Shown: one piece after another, positions 7,088-17,705 of the stretch | Layout: every line of letters starts with the position of its first letter | Numbering within the stretch: the first letter of the stretch is position 1 | Source of the DNA: Planctomycetota bacterium | Lineage (GTDB): Bacteria; Planctomycetota; UBA1135; GCA-002686595 | DNA: 64,000 bases | Assembly (NCBI GenBank): GCA_002862085.1 | Contig: PKCK01000030.1 | Span: forward strand, 62,001-126,000 | Direction of reading: 5' to 3' | Notes under the pieces: generated by a model | Database searches by the model: none | What the model was told of the DNA's origin: nothing | What the model saw: only the letters and a program-made list of their open reading frames with translations | Translations under genes and position numbers: made by a program

Positions 7088-7495
7088 TCACTCCACGACG
7101 ATGGCGTTCTCGGCGCTCTCCACGAGGAAGAAGCGGCCCACGTGGACCTCGCACTCCTCGCCTCCGTCGGAGACGAAGTCGTAGCTGCCCTCCATCGTCC
7201 CCCAGGCAGTGGGCAGATCGCACATGCTCCGATACTCGTGCACCTCCCCGGGACCGAGGCGGGGCTGCTCCCCCACCACGCCGTCGCCGCGCACCTCGCG
7301 AACCTCGCCATTGCCATCCGCGATGACCCAGTGCCGGCGGAGCAGCTGCATGGGCTCGTCTCCGACGTTCCGGATGCGGATGCGATAGGCGTAGAGCCAG
7401 CGCTTCTGCTCGGGGCGAGACCGCTCGGAGAGATACTGCGCGGCGGCTGACACCTCGATGCCGTGCGTTGTGGTCGTGCTGTTGGGGCTGGACAT
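7088..7495 (-). CDS. apaG: ApaG domain protein
   Basis: A 135-residue small beta-sandwich (fibronectin type III-like) protein of the ApaG family, a fold also found in F-box proteins and polymerase-delta-interacting protein 2. In bacteria it is linked to Co/Mg resistance, with unsettled biochemistry. The sequence has the conserved blocks YAYRIRIRNVGDEPMQLLRR, HWVIADGNGEVREVRGDGVVGEQP, LGPGEVHEYRSMCDLPTAWGTMEGSY and the C-terminal VGRFFLVES. The ATG at 7495 gives the normal family length; an upstream in-frame start at 7573 would add a non-conserved extension. It is divergent from the DUF885-like lipoprotein gene. Confidence 0.92.
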   Translation of the reverse strand: MSSPNSTTTTHGIEVSAAAQYLSERSRPEQKRWLYAYRIRIRNVGDEPMQLLRRHWVIADGNGEVREVRGDGVVGEQPRLGPGEVHEYRSMCDLPTAWGTMEGSYDFVSDGGEECEVHVGRFFLVESAENAIVVE

Positions 7496-7575
7496 GCGTC
7501 GTGGGTCCTCGCTCCGAGGAATCGTGTGCATCGGGAATGAGAAGTCTACGCGCGGCTGGCATGCTTCCGCCAAGG

Positions 7576-9537
7576 ATGACCGACGTCATGGGGAGAGAGC
7601 GCCGCGGCGCTGACGCGCAGTGGCGAGGCGCCGCGGGCGGCAGAGCGCGACTGCTCGTGGCGCTGGCGCTCATCGCGAGCGGATGTGGTTCACTCCCGTT
7701 CCTCGGCGGCGACCTCGGAGCTCCCCAGGGCCGCGCCGCGCGCTTCGATCGATTCGAACGTGAGCTGACGATGGGCCTGACGGACACGGCACCGCCGCTG
7801 GAGCGTCTGCGTCGGGAAGCCCAGATCGCCAGCGCGCTCGGCGGTCCGATCGCCGGGACGGCGCCGCGGTGGAACGGCGAGCGGCGACTCGCGGCGCGTC
7901 GGGCGCTCACCTCCAGCGCGCTCGGTCGTCTGACCGATCAGTTTCCCTCCGCGCGACTCGACGGGGAGCGCGCCACCGCGGCTCGCGCGATGGTCCTCGA
8001 CCTGCGCCGCGAACTCGATCTCGAGGACGCGGATGAGATCCCCTCGCGTGAGGTCCTCGAGAGCGTCGGGCAGGTGCAGCCCGGTCCGATGACGCCCTGG
8101 CGCGGGGAGATCCTCGAGGCGCCCTCGGTCATGGCCCGTGAGCAGCCTGTTCGATCGGAGGCCGACGTCGCGCGCTGGCTCGGTGAGCTCGACCGGATGG
8201 CCTTCGAGCCCGTCGACCTCTCCGACGTCACCCCGCGGGCGTACGTCGAGGCCTTCGGTCCGCGCGCCGTGCACGTGGCGGCCGCCATCACCGACGACCT
8301 CGCCCGGATGGCGGCCGCGGCCGGGACCGGCGATGTGTCCGATCCGTTCACCGGTCCGCTCGGTGACGCCGCGCGGGCGCTCCCCGCACCCCAGGCCGAC
8401 CGGTTCGCGGGACGGTCCCGGCAGAGGTTGCTGCGAGCGCTCCAGAGCCGTGTATCGGCCCGGCTCGGGGCAGCGCGCACGCTCCTCGGTCAGCTGGAAG
8501 GCCGCGGGGATCCGGCCACCGTGTCGCCTCTCGATGGCGCGGCGCGCGAGCGCTGGGTCCGCCGGCTCAAGGACGCCGCCGGTCCGCAGTCGGAGGTCAG
8601 CGGCCTCGACGCGCTCGCTCGGCTCGAGATCGAACGGCTCGGCCTGGAGCTCGGCGTGCTCCTCGGCGTCCCTTCTCCGAGGGACGATCGAGCGCGCCGC
8701 GAAGCGTTCGACGCGGTGCGCGCGGGGACGCGCGAGGTTCCCGGAGCCGCGCGCCGGCGGCCGGACGCCGTCTGGGCGCTCGCCGCCGAGGAACTCGCCG
8801 GCTGGGTCGCGGACGCGCCGACCGTGCACGTCACGGCGCGAACGGCCCGGACCTTCGAGCGGCCCCACGGCCGGTGGTCGCCGTTCGTGCGCGGTGACCT
8901 GAGGCCCGCCGCGGATCCCGCGGCGCGCGGCGCGGTCTACCTCGCGCCGCGTGAGCGCGATCCGTCGGTCCCCCTGTGGCTCCACGATGCGGAGGCGCTG
9001 CGTCACGGGATCCCCGGCGAAGCACTCCTCGACGCGTTCAGGCGCGAAGCGACCGCCACGCCGCTCCATCTCCGGGTGACGCCGCGCGAGGCGTTCTCGG
9101 GGGGCTGGGGCCTCTACGCAGCAGCGGCTTGCGTCGACGAGGGAGGAGTCGCCCTCGGCGACGGCGGCTTCGGCGTCACGACCCAGGAGCTCGTGGCCTT
9201 CGTGGCCCTCGCCGTCGACGTGGGTCTCCACGACCGCGGCTGGTCCCACCGCCAGGCGCTGGACGCCGTGCTCCAGTGGACACCGCTCCCCGAGTTCGCG
9301 GCGAGAGAGCTGGTCCTGCGGTCGATCTGCGATCCGGGCCGTGTCGCGCTCCCGGCGATCGGACTGCTCCGCTTCCGCACCCTGCGCGCCGCGATCGCGG
9401 AGCTGCTCGGCGACGACTTCGACGTGGCTGGCTTCCACGCCGCGCTCCTGGAGGGCGGACCGATCCCGATGGGCGAGCTCGACGCGCGCGTCGATCGCTG
9501 GCTCCAGCGCCAGAGGCGCGCGTCCCGAAGGCCATGA
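7576..9537 (+). CDS. Lipoprotein with degenerate DUF885 domain (probable pseudo-peptidase)
   Basis: A 653-residue exported lipoprotein: a basic N-terminus, then LLVALALIASGC gives the lipobox. The C-terminal third follows the DUF885 pattern: REAFSGGWGLYAAAAC for AFGEGWALYTE, VDVGLHDRGWSHRQAL for VDTGIHxKGWS, and a closing FHAALLEGGPIPMGELDARVDRW. The metal-binding HEAxPGHH of active members is replaced by RHGIPGEA (His477-Gly478, Glu482-Ala483), so zinc catalysis is probably lost. The intact relative is at 29399-31126. The ATG at 7576 has a weak AAGG just upstream; an ATG at 7588 is possible. The gene is coupled to the next by an ATGA overlap. The N-terminal 400 residues are helical and otherwise unrecognised. 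Confidence 0.75.
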   Translation: MTDVMGRERRGADAQWRGAAGGRARLLVALALIASGCGSLPFLGGDLGAPQGRAARFDRFERELTMGLTDTAPPLERLRREAQIASALGGPIAGTAPRWNGERRLAARRALTSSALGRLTDQFPSARLDGERATAARAMVLDLRRELDLEDADEIPSREVLESVGQVQPGPMTPWRGEILEAPSVMAREQPVRSEADVARWLGELDRMAFEPVDLSDVTPRAYVEAFGPRAVHVAAAITDDLARMAAAAGTGDVSDPFTGPLGDAARALPAPQADRFAGRSRQRLLRALQSRVSARLGAARTLLGQLEGRGDPATVSPLDGAARERWVRRLKDAAGPQSEVSGLDALARLEIERLGLELGVLLGVPSPRDDRARREAFDAVRAGTREVPGAARRRPDAVWALAAEELAGWVADAPTVHVTARTARTFERPHGRWSPFVRGDLRPAADPAARGAVYLAPRERDPSVPLWLHDAEALRHGIPGEALLDAFRREATATPLHLRVTPREAFSGGWGLYAAAACVDEGGVALGDGGFGVTTQELVAFVALAVDVGLHDRGWSHRQALDAVLQWTPLPEFAARELVLRSICDPGRVALPAIGLLRFRTLRAAIAELLGDDFDVAGFHAALLEGGPIPMGELDARVDRWLQRQRRASRRP

Positions 9538-11333
9538 GCGCACTCTCGAGGAGCGCCGGTGTCGCGGGCTGGTGCGCTGTCGCGCTGGTGGGTGCGCTCG
9601 CCGTCGCGATCGGTTGGGATCGAGGGGCCGACCCCCTCATCGACTTCGGCCGCGAGCTCTACGTCCCCTGGCGCCTGACCGAGGGCGACGTGCTCCACCG
9701 CGACATCGCCTGGTTCAACGGCCCGCTCGGCCCCTGGGCCCTCGAGGGATGGATGCGCCTGTTCGGTGTGTCGCTCGACGCGGTCCAGGCGATGAACGCG
9801 GTGGTCATCGCTCTGACGACGGCTGCCATCGGCCGCGTGTGCACGGTGATCGCCGGCCAACTCGCCGCGGGGATCGCTGCCTGGCTCTTCCTCATCGCCT
9901 TCGCGGTGGGTCAGAAGGAGAGCAGCGGCAGCTTCCTGTTCCTCGCGCCCTACAGCCACGGCATCACGCTCGGGTTCCTCTGCGGTCTCCTCGCTCTTCT
10001 CCTGCTGCACCGGTTCAGCGAGCGCGGGACCAGGCGGACGGCCTTCGCAGCAGGCGCCTTCCTCGGCCTCGCCTTCCTCTCCAAGGCCGAGATCTTCCTC
10101 GGCGCGGCGCTGGGCGCGGGCGCGATGATCACCGCGCAGCTCGTGGCTCCCCCCGAGGAGACGCGCGGCCGGCGAGGACGACTCTTGATCTGGAGCGCGC
10201 TGGGCTTCGGGTCGGCGGTCGGCGCGGCTGCCGGTCGATTCGCGGCGCAGATCGGCGCCGCGGAGCTCCCGATGGCGATCGCAGGCACCTGGATCCACGC
10301 CTTCGATCCGTCTGTATCAGGCGGTGATTTCTACCGGGAGATGCGCGGGACCGACGACGTCGGCCGGTCTCTGGCCCGCGTGGGGATCACCACCGCCGGG
10401 ATCGCGGCCTTCGTGGCCGCGATCATGGCGTCCGCGCAGGCGATCGACCGGCGAGCGCGCGATGCGCGCGTCGCGGCGGCTGTCGCCTTCGGTCTCGCCT
10501 CGACGGCGACCGTCGCGGCGTTCACCCGCGCTCACCTACGCTGGATGCTGCTCCCCCTCGTGATCTTCCTCCCGGCGCTCGTCATCGCCCTGGGGGGGCG
10601 CGCGCTCCGCCGCCGCGAGGAGGGACTCGACGCACGAAGCCTGCTCCTCCTCGGATTCGCCGCCTTCGCGGCGGGGCTGCTCCCGAAGATCCTGCTCGTT
10701 CCGATGGCCCGTCACTACGGCTTCGTCCTCACGGTCCCGGGCGCGATGCTGCTGGTCTGTCTGCTCGTGCGCTGGATCCCGGACGCGGCCGCGAGGCGCG
10801 GTGCCCGCTTCGGCACGATGGCCGCCGCCAGCGTGGGGATCGTCCTCGTCTTCGGCGCGATGAACGCGTACGCCACGCTTCAGCGGTTCCGCGTGCAGGA
10901 CGGCGCCCTCGGGGCTGGACCGGACAGGGTCATCGGCGAGTCGTGGATGACGGAAACGCTCGCGAGCGCGACGCGCGAGGTCGCGTCGCTGCTACGCGAC
11001 GACGAGACTCTCCTCGTGCTCCCCGAGGGCGTCATGCTCAACTACCAGCTCCGACGTCGGACGCCGACGCGGGTCGTGAACTTCATGCCGCCCGAGCTCG
11101 CGATGTTCGAGCAGGGTGAGATCATCGCCGCGCTGGAGCAGGCGCCACCGGCCGTCGTCGTCCTCGTCAAGCGCCCGACGGACATCTACGGATACCCGTT
11201 CTTCGGTGAGGGGTACGGCGAGGAGCTCCTCGCCTGGGTGCGCGAGAACTACGAGCGGAAGAGGCTCGTGGGGTACGAGCCCTTCTCCCTCGGCTGGGAT
11301 CACTTCGGAGCCGAGATCCTGCTCCCCCGCTGA
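9534..11333 (+). CDS. Polytopic membrane protein, GT39/GT83-like glycosyltransferase fold
   Basis: A 599-residue protein starting at the ATG that overlaps the previous gene's stop (ATGA). It has about 11-12 hydrophobic segments and a C-terminal soluble domain of about 130 residues. The N-terminal loop FGRELYVPWRLTEGDVLHRDIAWFNGPLGPWAL places acidic residues after helix 1, as in the ArnT/PMT group of lipid-linked sugar transferases, followed by APYSHGITLGF and FLSKAEIFLGAALGAG. The C-terminal part (LLVLPEGVMLNYQLRRRTPTRV, then FMPPELAMF) resembles the periplasmic domain in DUF2029/GT39-like proteins. I infer a role in transferring a polyprenyl-phosphate-linked sugar to an exported acceptor. 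The acceptor is unknown, but coupling to the lipoprotein gene suggests they work together. Confidence 0.7.
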   Translation: MSALSRSAGVAGWCAVALVGALAVAIGWDRGADPLIDFGRELYVPWRLTEGDVLHRDIAWFNGPLGPWALEGWMRLFGVSLDAVQAMNAVVIALTTAAIGRVCTVIAGQLAAGIAAWLFLIAFAVGQKESSGSFLFLAPYSHGITLGFLCGLLALLLLHRFSERGTRRTAFAAGAFLGLAFLSKAEIFLGAALGAGAMITAQLVAPPEETRGRRGRLLIWSALGFGSAVGAAAGRFAAQIGAAELPMAIAGTWIHAFDPSVSGGDFYREMRGTDDVGRSLARVGITTAGIAAFVAAIMASAQAIDRRARDARVAAAVAFGLASTATVAAFTRAHLRWMLLPLVIFLPALVIALGGRALRRREEGLDARSLLLLGFAAFAAGLLPKILLVPMARHYGFVLTVPGAMLLVCLLVRWIPDAAARRGARFGTMAAASVGIVLVFGAMNAYATLQRFRVQDGALGAGPDRVIGESWMTETLASATREVASLLRDDETLLVLPEGVMLNYQLRRRTPTRVVNFMPPELAMFEQGEIIAALEQAPPAVVVLVKRPTDIYGYPFFGEGYGEELLAWVRENYERKRLVGYEPFSLGWDHFGAEILLPR

Positions 11334-11395
11334 GGGCGCGAAATCGCGGGAGCTCGGAACCGGCCGGGGCCACCTGATCGCGGCACAATGCAGGC

Positions 11396-13420
11396 ATGAC
11401 GCTCCTGCTCGCCGCCGCTCTCCTCTCCCTCCACGCCGCCCCCGCCGCCTCGACGCCGCCCGCCGACCTGGATCGCGCGGCGACGGTGCTCACCCGGCGT
11501 GAAGCCCGCGAACGCGGGATCGGCGCCTGGGTGCCGTCGGTCGTCTGCCGCGATCTCGACGGCGCCGCCGCGGACTGGCGCGATGCGGCCGGGGAGCGAG
11601 GGACGGTGCTCGCGCTCACGAGCGTCACCTGCCCCGTCGGCCAGAAGCTCTTCCCGGCCCTCGCCCGCGCCGAGGCCGTGGCGGACAGGCTGGGCTTCGG
11701 CTTCGTCCACGTCGGCGTGCAAGGCCTCGACGACGCCGCCGCCCTGCGGGCCCACGCGGAGCGCCACGGGCTCGAAGGCCTCGTCCTCCAGGACATCGAC
11801 GGCGGACTCGCACGCGCGCTCGACGCGCGCACCACGACGGAGGTCTTCGTCGTCGACGCCCGCGGGACGCTCCGCTATCGCGGCGCCTTGAACGACCAGT
11901 ACGGGATCGGTTTCGCCCTCCCTGCGGCGCGCGAGCACTTCCTGCGCGACGCGCTCGTGGCCCTCGCCACCGCGAAGGAGCTCGAGGTGCCGGCGACCTC
12001 CGCGCCCGGCTGCGTGGTCGAGCACGAGGTGGAGACGGTCGGCGGCGCCAGCGATGTGACGTACGCGCGAGACGTCTCACGCCTGATGCAGCGCAGCTGC
12101 GTCGAGTGCCACCGAGACGGAGGCGTGGCGCCCTTCCCACTCGACAGCTATCCGGCGGTCTCCCGACGCGCGTCGATGCTCTTGAGCGTCGTCGACGAAG
12201 GCCTCATGCCACCCTGGTTCGCCGCCGAGCACGAAGGCGAGAGCCCCTGGGCGAACGACCGCTCGCTGCTCCCCGGGGAGCGTGACCTGCTCGCTCGCTG
12301 GATCGAGGCGGGCAAGCCCGAGGGCGACGCTGCGGAGCAGCCGCTCCCGCGGCGCTTCGAGACGGGCGGCTGGGTCCTCGGCGAGCCCGACGCCATCTAT
12401 GCGATGCCGAGGAGCTTCAACGTCCCGGCGGAGGGCCGCGTCAACTACAAGTACTTCGCGGTCCCGACGAATCTCGAGCGAGACGCCTGGATCGAGGCGA
12501 TCGAGGTGCGGCCTGGCGCCGTCGACGTGGTCCACCATGTCCTCGCCCATGCGCTGCCCGCCGAGGCGTTCAAGGACGGGAGGTTGGTGCGCTGGGACCT
12601 GCTCGACGAGCGACGAGGCTTCTTCGCGGCGTGGGCGCCCGGGGCGGAGCCCGTCGTCTATCCCGACGGCCACGCGCGCCTGCTGGAGGCCGGCACCGTC
12701 CTCATGTTCGAGCTGCACTACACGCCCAACGGCACAGCCCGTCGTGACCGCTCCGCGGTGGGCGTCCACTTCGCCTCGACCGACCCTGCGTGGCGCCCGG
12801 AGCGCATCGTGCGCACGGCGGGCATCAGCAACCGCAGCTTCGAGGTGCCCGCGAGAGCGTCGGCGCACGTGGATACCGCCACGGGCCTCGTCAAACGGGC
12901 CATGCGCATCACCTCGCTGATGCCGCACATGCACCTGCGAGGCAAGGCCTTCCGCTTCGACCGCGTGGCGCTCGACGGAGCGCGTACGACCCTGCTCGAC
13001 GTCCCCCGCTACGACTTCAACTGGCAGCTCGCCTACAACCTCGAGGAGCCGATCGTCCTCGAAGCCGGCGAGCGCCTCGACGTGCGCGCGGTGTTCGACA
13101 ACTCCTCCGCCAACCTCGCCAACCCCGCGCCTGACCGGCCGGTTCGCTGGGGCCCTGACACGGATGACGAGATGCTGATCGGCTTCGTCGACTACGTGCT
13201 CGTGGAGGAGGATCAAGACCTCTCCGCGGAGGAGCCTCAGTTCGCCGTGATCGAGCCTCGGGTCAGGCGTTATCTCGCGAAGCTCGCGAGGGAGAACGGC
13301 GGGGCCGTGCCGCGCAGCGCGCTCAAGCGGAGGATGCGACGGAGCTTCGACAGGCTGGACCTGGACGGTGATGGCGAGCTCGACGCGAGGGAGCTCACGA
13401 GCCTCGGCGTCCTGAGGTGA
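11396..13420 (+). CDS. Secreted redoxin / cytochrome c / type II copper monooxygenase fusion with EF-hand
   Basis: A 674-residue exported multidomain protein. After a signal peptide (LLLAAALLSLHAAPAAS) comes a redoxin-like domain (about 40-175) with TSVTCPVGQ around Cys79 but no second redox Cys. A c-type haem site CVECH follows (Cys235-His239). Residues 330-610 resemble copper type II, ascorbate-dependent monooxygenase domains, with VDVVHHVLAH, FELHYTPNG and SLMPHMHLRG providing the expected His ligands. The C-terminus carries an EF-hand-like DLDGDGELD loop. Fusions of this kind occur in planctomycetes and acidobacteria, and the substrate is unknown. The haem probably feeds electrons to the copper centres. 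The gene has its own upstream gap of 62 bp and is not obviously in an operon. Confidence 0.85.
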   Translation: MTLLLAAALLSLHAAPAASTPPADLDRAATVLTRREARERGIGAWVPSVVCRDLDGAAADWRDAAGERGTVLALTSVTCPVGQKLFPALARAEAVADRLGFGFVHVGVQGLDDAAALRAHAERHGLEGLVLQDIDGGLARALDARTTTEVFVVDARGTLRYRGALNDQYGIGFALPAAREHFLRDALVALATAKELEVPATSAPGCVVEHEVETVGGASDVTYARDVSRLMQRSCVECHRDGGVAPFPLDSYPAVSRRASMLLSVVDEGLMPPWFAAEHEGESPWANDRSLLPGERDLLARWIEAGKPEGDAAEQPLPRRFETGGWVLGEPDAIYAMPRSFNVPAEGRVNYKYFAVPTNLERDAWIEAIEVRPGAVDVVHHVLAHALPAEAFKDGRLVRWDLLDERRGFFAAWAPGAEPVVYPDGHARLLEAGTVLMFELHYTPNGTARRDRSAVGVHFASTDPAWRPERIVRTAGISNRSFEVPARASAHVDTATGLVKRAMRITSLMPHMHLRGKAFRFDRVALDGARTTLLDVPRYDFNWQLAYNLEEPIVLEAGERLDVRAVFDNSSANLANPAPDRPVRWGPDTDDEMLIGFVDYVLVEEDQDLSAEEPQFAVIEPRVRRYLAKLARENGGAVPRSALKRRMRRSFDRLDLDGDGELDARELTSLGVLR

Positions 13421-13597
13421 TCGAGGTGTGCAGCCGAGCCTGATCCGGCGGCGGGTGTCGAGCAGGTGGGTGCGCGTCGCCCACCGGGGTTTCATCGCTT
13501 CCAGAACAGCGGTCCTCGTGGAACCATGGGCGGGACGACCGCCGGACCTCGCGCGCGCCGCGCGCGACACGAGGGCGGTCCCGACCCCCTTTCCGCC

Positions 13598-16500
13598 TTG
13601 CAGAGAACCCGACCGCGCGCTCGCCGCCTGCTCACACGCCTCGCCCGCTTCACGGCGGCTCTTGCTCTGTCCCCGGCCGCGCTCGCCGCCCGGAGCGACG
13701 TACCACACGTCGTCTTCGTCGTCGGCGAGGGCGAATACCAGAGCCAGGCGACCATGCCCGCGCTGGCCGAGCGGCTCGAGGAATCGTTCGGCTGGCGCAC
13801 CACGATGCTCCTCGACGAGGAGCTCCACGCGGGTGAGGACAATCACGTCGAGGGTCTCGACGCGCTCGAGGAGGCGGATCTTCTCGTCCTCTACCTGCGC
13901 TTCCGCCAGTGGCCCGAGGAGGACCTCGAGGCGCTCCAGGCCTACGTCGACCGCGGCGGAGCGATCGCGGCCTTCCGCACCTCGACCCACGCCTTCGCCT
14001 ACGACCGCGACGACGAGCGGGCGGGCTACAACCGCTTCGGCGCGGACGTCCTCGGGGCGCCGTGGATCTTCCACTACGGCCACGACTCCGCGACCGCGGT
14101 CAGCACACCCGAGGGTGCCCTCGGCTCGAAGCTCCTGCGCGGGGTCGACGAGGCCTTCTCGGTCCGATCCTGGACCTACCACGTCCGCCCCGAGCATCCG
14201 CCCGCGGACGCGGAGGTCCTCCTCCTCGGCACGCCGGTGGTCCCGGAGAGCCGCCAACGCCAACCCGGACCCGAGGCGGTGAACCCCGTCGCCTGGACGC
14301 GCATCCACCCCGGCGGCGGACGCGTGTTCATGACGACGATGGGCCACCCCGAGGACTTCCGCGTGGAGTCGTTCCGCACGCTCCTCGGGAACGGAATGCA
14401 CTGGGCCCTGGGCCTCGAGCCCACCGGCGCCGCCGTCGCGGACTTCCCCGAGGTCATCCACCCCGACGATCGGGAGGAGCGGGACGACGAGGCGCCGTGG
14501 GAGCGGATGGACTACGGGCCCTGCATGGCGATCTCGCTCTCCATCGGCGAGGACATGCCGCCGGTGAACAAGGCGCTGGTGATGCCGCTGCGCACGCGAG
14601 AGGGAGAGGAGACCGATCTCTGGGCGGCGTTCGACACCGATCTGCTCTCGCTGCGATGCGTGTGGCGCGGGGAGCTCGGCCTGCGCGGCATCGTCTACGA
14701 CGGGCCCCACGGGACGTTCCCGGAGATCGACGGCGAGGTGCTGTTGCGGACCGCCGCCGTTCCGGGCTGGGTCTCGCAGGGGAGCGAGTCCCCCGACCCC
14801 CGGGAGGAGCCCTTCGGCCCCGTCCCGGACGCGTTCGGCCGCTGGCTCGGCCACCACCTGGACGGGGACGACGTCGTCCTCCGGTACAGGGCCGGTGATC
14901 GGGAGTTCCTTCAGCGCCTTTGGGTCGAGGGCGAGGACGACGAGGCGGCCGTGGTCGCCGAGTTCACGACCACGTCCGGCGACGACGGCCTCCGCGTCTT
15001 CGATCCCTCGCTCTCCGACCGGTCCATCCGCGCGACCGCGAGCGGGGCGAGCGCCGCCATCGAGGAGGGCGTGCTCACGGTCCCCGCCGGCGGGACCGTG
15101 CGCGTCGCGATGGCGGCCGGCGAGACGCCGCCCCCCTCCCCCGCGAGGGACCTCGGCGCGCGGGCCGCCGCCACGAGGGGTCGCGGGCGCTGGGGCGCGC
15201 CGCTCGTCACCGAGGGCGTGATCGACCTGGGCCGCGAGGACGGCGACGGAGTCCGCCGCTCGACCCTCGAGCGAGGCGATTCGATGCGCGTCGCCCGCGC
15301 GACGGGAAGGCGCACGCGCCTCGAGCTCGTGGGCGACGGCCGGGCCGACCGCTCGGTGATCATCGAGGGCGCGGCCCCCGTGGCGCCGGGCGACCTCACG
15401 GACCTCGCCGCCGCCGACGCGCTGCTCGGGCTGTGGCCCGTCGGGCTCGAGGCGACCCGGGCCGAGCGAAACGCGCTCACGGGCGTCGAGGATCTCCGCC
15501 TCGACGGGGTCACCTGGAGGCGCGGGGTGGAAGGCCGCGCCCTCGACTTCGACGGGACGGCGGCGGCGTGGCCCGAGGATCTCGAGCTGGATCTCGAGGA
15601 CGACGACGCGACCATCGCCGCGTGGATCCAGACGACCTCGGACGGGACCGTCTTCGCCGACGCGCGACCGGACGGCGAGTGGGTGCCGGACGGCGTCACG
15701 CTCTTCCTGCGCGGCGGACAGCTGACCTTCGACGTGGGCTGGGTCGGCGCGCTGGACGGCGGCCCGAGGATCGACGACGGCGCGTGGCACCACGTGGCCG
15801 CCACGTGGCGCTCCGAGGACGGTGAGGTACGCCTGTTCGTGGACGGCGTCCGCGTCGCGCGCGGCGAGCTCCCCCTCGAGGGCAGATCGCGCCGGCGATT
15901 CCGACCGCGCTTCGGATGGACGAACGAGGACTTCCCCGAGACGCCGCGCTTCAGCGGCTACATGGACGGGCTCGCGCTGATCGCGGAGGCCGTCGACGAC
16001 GATCGCGTCGCCGACCTCGCGGCGGCCGGCGCGGAGCCGATCGTCCTCGGAACCGTCGTATCGGGCGCCGAGGGGGCCGTGCTGCGGCTCGAGGACGAGG
16101 GACGCTCCTGCACCCTCCACGCCGCCGGGGAGGGAGGCGGCTTCGAAGTTCGCCGTCGCCGCGGACATCGCTCGGCCGTGATCGCCTGGGCGGAGACCGC
16201 GCGCGGCGGGCGCGCGGCTGCCCGTCCGTTCCGCATCGACCGCATCACCTGGCCGGAGGACAACCCTCACGACTCGTGGATGCGCTTCGGCGCCTTCGAC
16301 CTCGTCCCGAGCCAGACCGAGGAGGGCCCGACCAGCGCGGTGATCGCCACCTGGTCCGGCGATGCGTGGCGCGTGGACGGCCTCGACGAGGACCTCGACG
16401 AGCTCACCTGGCAGCGCATCGCCACGGGACTGAACCAGCCCTTCGGCGTCCTCTGCGAGGAGGGGTCGACCCTCGTCCTCGGCCGCGATCAGATCACGGA

Positions 16501-17668
16501 GCTGGTGGACTCGACCGGCGACGGTGAGGCGGATCTCCACGCGTGCGTGAGCAACGCGCCGCGCAACAGCGAGCACTTCCACGAGCCCGCCTCCGGGCTG
16601 CTCCGCGGCCCGGACGGCCGGCTCCACTGGATCAAGGCGGCGCGGCACGCGAAGCGCGCCCTCCACGACCAGCACGGCGCCATCGTGCGCCTGCGCCCCG
16701 ACGGCGGGAGCACGGAGGTGGTCGCGCGCGGGTTCCGCGCTCCGATCGGCCTCACGATGCTGCCCGAAGGCGCGCTCCTCTGCTCCGATCAGGAAGGGCA
16801 CTGGACCCCGGCGAACCGGATCAACCTCGTCCGCCCCGACGCCGCCGCGCCGCCGTTCCACGGCAACGGCTGGGCGGCGCAGAGCGCCCCCGTCGCCCGC
16901 CGCCGCGACGGGGAAGAGGCCGTCCAGGTGCCCTGGCCCGCCGACACCGAGATGGTCCCGCCGCTCTGCTGGATCCACCCGAGCGTCGACCGCTCACCCT
17001 CCTCGCAGCTCCTCGCCGATCACCCCGCGTGGGGGCCGCTCGAGGGACGGATCCTCGGCCTCTCCTACGGCACCGGCGAGGTCTACCTCGTCCTGCGCGA
17101 GGACGTCCCCGCCCCGGACGGCGCCGTCATCACCCAGGGCGGCGTCGTGAAGCTCGGCATCCAGCTCCCCACCGGCCTGCTCCAGGGCCGCATTCACCCC
17201 GTCACCGGCGACCTCTACGTCTGCGGACTCTTCGGCTGGTCCAGCGACCGCACGGAGCCCGGCGGCTTCCATCGGATCCGCCCCGACGCGGAGGCCTTCG
17301 CCGAGACGCTCAACGTGCCGACGGCGATGCGCGCCGAGGAGGGTGCCCTCGTGCTCTCCTTCCTCGCGCCCCTCGGCGCCGACGCCGCGAAGGACGCGGA
17401 CCGCTGGGGGCTCACCGCCTGGAACTACCGGCGCAGCTCGGACTACGGCTCCCCCACCTTCGACCTCGAGGGCCGCCGCGACGCGCGCTCGTCGCTCGCG
17501 GTCGAGCGCGTCGAGCTCTCCGAGGACGGCAGAACGGTGCGCCTCGTCGTCCCCGACCTGGAGCCGTGCATGCAGCTCCACGTGGAGTGGGACGTCGAGG
17601 ACGCCGCGGGACGCGAGCTCCGCCACGCGGCGCACCTGACCATCAACGCGCTGCGACCCTCGCGCTGA
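13598..17668 (+). CDS. Secreted ThuA / DUF6797 / LamG / glucose-dehydrogenase-like multidomain protein
   Basis: A roughly 1356-residue exported protein. The domain order is ThuA-like ([19 protein letters not shown], later [15 protein letters not shown]), then a DUF6797-type block ([17 protein letters not shown], later [20 protein letters not shown]). Next comes a LamG/concanavalin-like sandwich ([20 protein letters not shown]). The last block is a beta-propeller of the soluble glucose/sorbosone dehydrogenase or PVC-type membrane dehydrogenase kind ([20 protein letters not shown], then [20 protein letters not shown]). This architecture is typical of planctomycetes and verrucomicrobia and is linked to polysaccharide breakdown. 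No haem CxxCH is present. An ATG at 13466 is in frame but gives a low-GC3 extension. The TTG at 13598 puts the signal peptide ([20 protein letters not shown]) at the N-terminus, so I prefer it. Confidence 0.85.
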   Translation: MQRTRPRARRLLTRLARFTAALALSPAALAARSDVPHVVFVVGEGEYQSQATMPALAERLEESFGWRTTMLLDEELHAGEDNHVEGLDALEEADLLVLYLRFRQWPEEDLEALQAYVDRGGAIAAFRTSTHAFAYDRDDERAGYNRFGADVLGAPWIFHYGHDSATAVSTPEGALGSKLLRGVDEAFSVRSWTYHVRPEHPPADAEVLLLGTPVVPESRQRQPGPEAVNPVAWTRIHPGGGRVFMTTMGHPEDFRVESFRTLLGNGMHWALGLEPTGAAVADFPEVIHPDDREERDDEAPWERMDYGPCMAISLSIGEDMPPVNKALVMPLRTREGEETDLWAAFDTDLLSLRCVWRGELGLRGIVYDGPHGTFPEIDGEVLLRTAAVPGWVSQGSESPDPREEPFGPVPDAFGRWLGHHLDGDDVVLRYRAGDREFLQRLWVEGEDDEAAVVAEFTTTSGDDGLRVFDPSLSDRSIRATASGASAAIEEGVLTVPAGGTVRVAMAAGETPPPSPARDLGARAAATRGRGRWGAPLVTEGVIDLGREDGDGVRRSTLERGDSMRVARATGRRTRLELVGDGRADRSVIIEGAAPVAPGDLTDLAAADALLGLWPVGLEATRAERNALTGVEDLRLDGVTWRRGVEGRALDFDGTAAAWPEDLELDLEDDDATIAAWIQTTSDGTVFADARPDGEWVPDGVTLFLRGGQLTFDVGWVGALDGGPRIDDGAWHHVAATWRSEDGEVRLFVDGVRVARGELPLEGRSRRRFRPRFGWTNEDFPETPRFSGYMDGLALIAEAVDDDRVADLAAAGAEPIVLGTVVSGAEGAVLRLEDEGRSCTLHAAGEGGGFEVRRRRGHRSAVIAWAETARGGRAAARPFRIDRITWPEDNPHDSWMRFGAFDLVPSQTEEGPTSAVIATWSGDAWRVDGLDEDLDELTWQRIATGLNQPFGVLCEEGSTLVLGRDQITELVDSTGDGEADLHACVSNAPRNSEHFHEPASGLLRGPDGRLHWIKAARHAKRALHDQHGAIVRLRPDGGSTEVVARGFRAPIGLTMLPEGALLCSDQEGHWTPANRINLVRPDAAAPPFHGNGWAAQSAPVARRRDGEEAVQVPWPADTEMVPPLCWIHPSVDRSPSSQLLADHPAWGPLEGRILGLSYGTGEVYLVLREDVPAPDGAVITQGGVVKLGIQLPTGLLQGRIHPVTGDLYVCGLFGWSSDRTEPGGFHRIRPDAEAFAETLNVPTAMRAEEGALVLSFLAPLGADAAKDADRWGLTAWNYRRSSDYGSPTFDLEGRRDARSSLAVERVELSEDGRTVRLVVPDLEPCMQLHVEWDVEDAAGRELRHAAHLTINALRPSR

Positions 17669-17705
17669 GCGCGGCCCCGCCGCGGACCTCGCCCGCGGCG
17701 CGCGC

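Noticed and set aside
12077-16978. A very long open frame on the minus strand (over 1600 codons)
   Set aside because: It is a shadow of the two large plus-strand genes. Its translation is Arg/Gly/Glu-rich low-complexity with no domains, as expected of antisense frames in GC-rich DNA.
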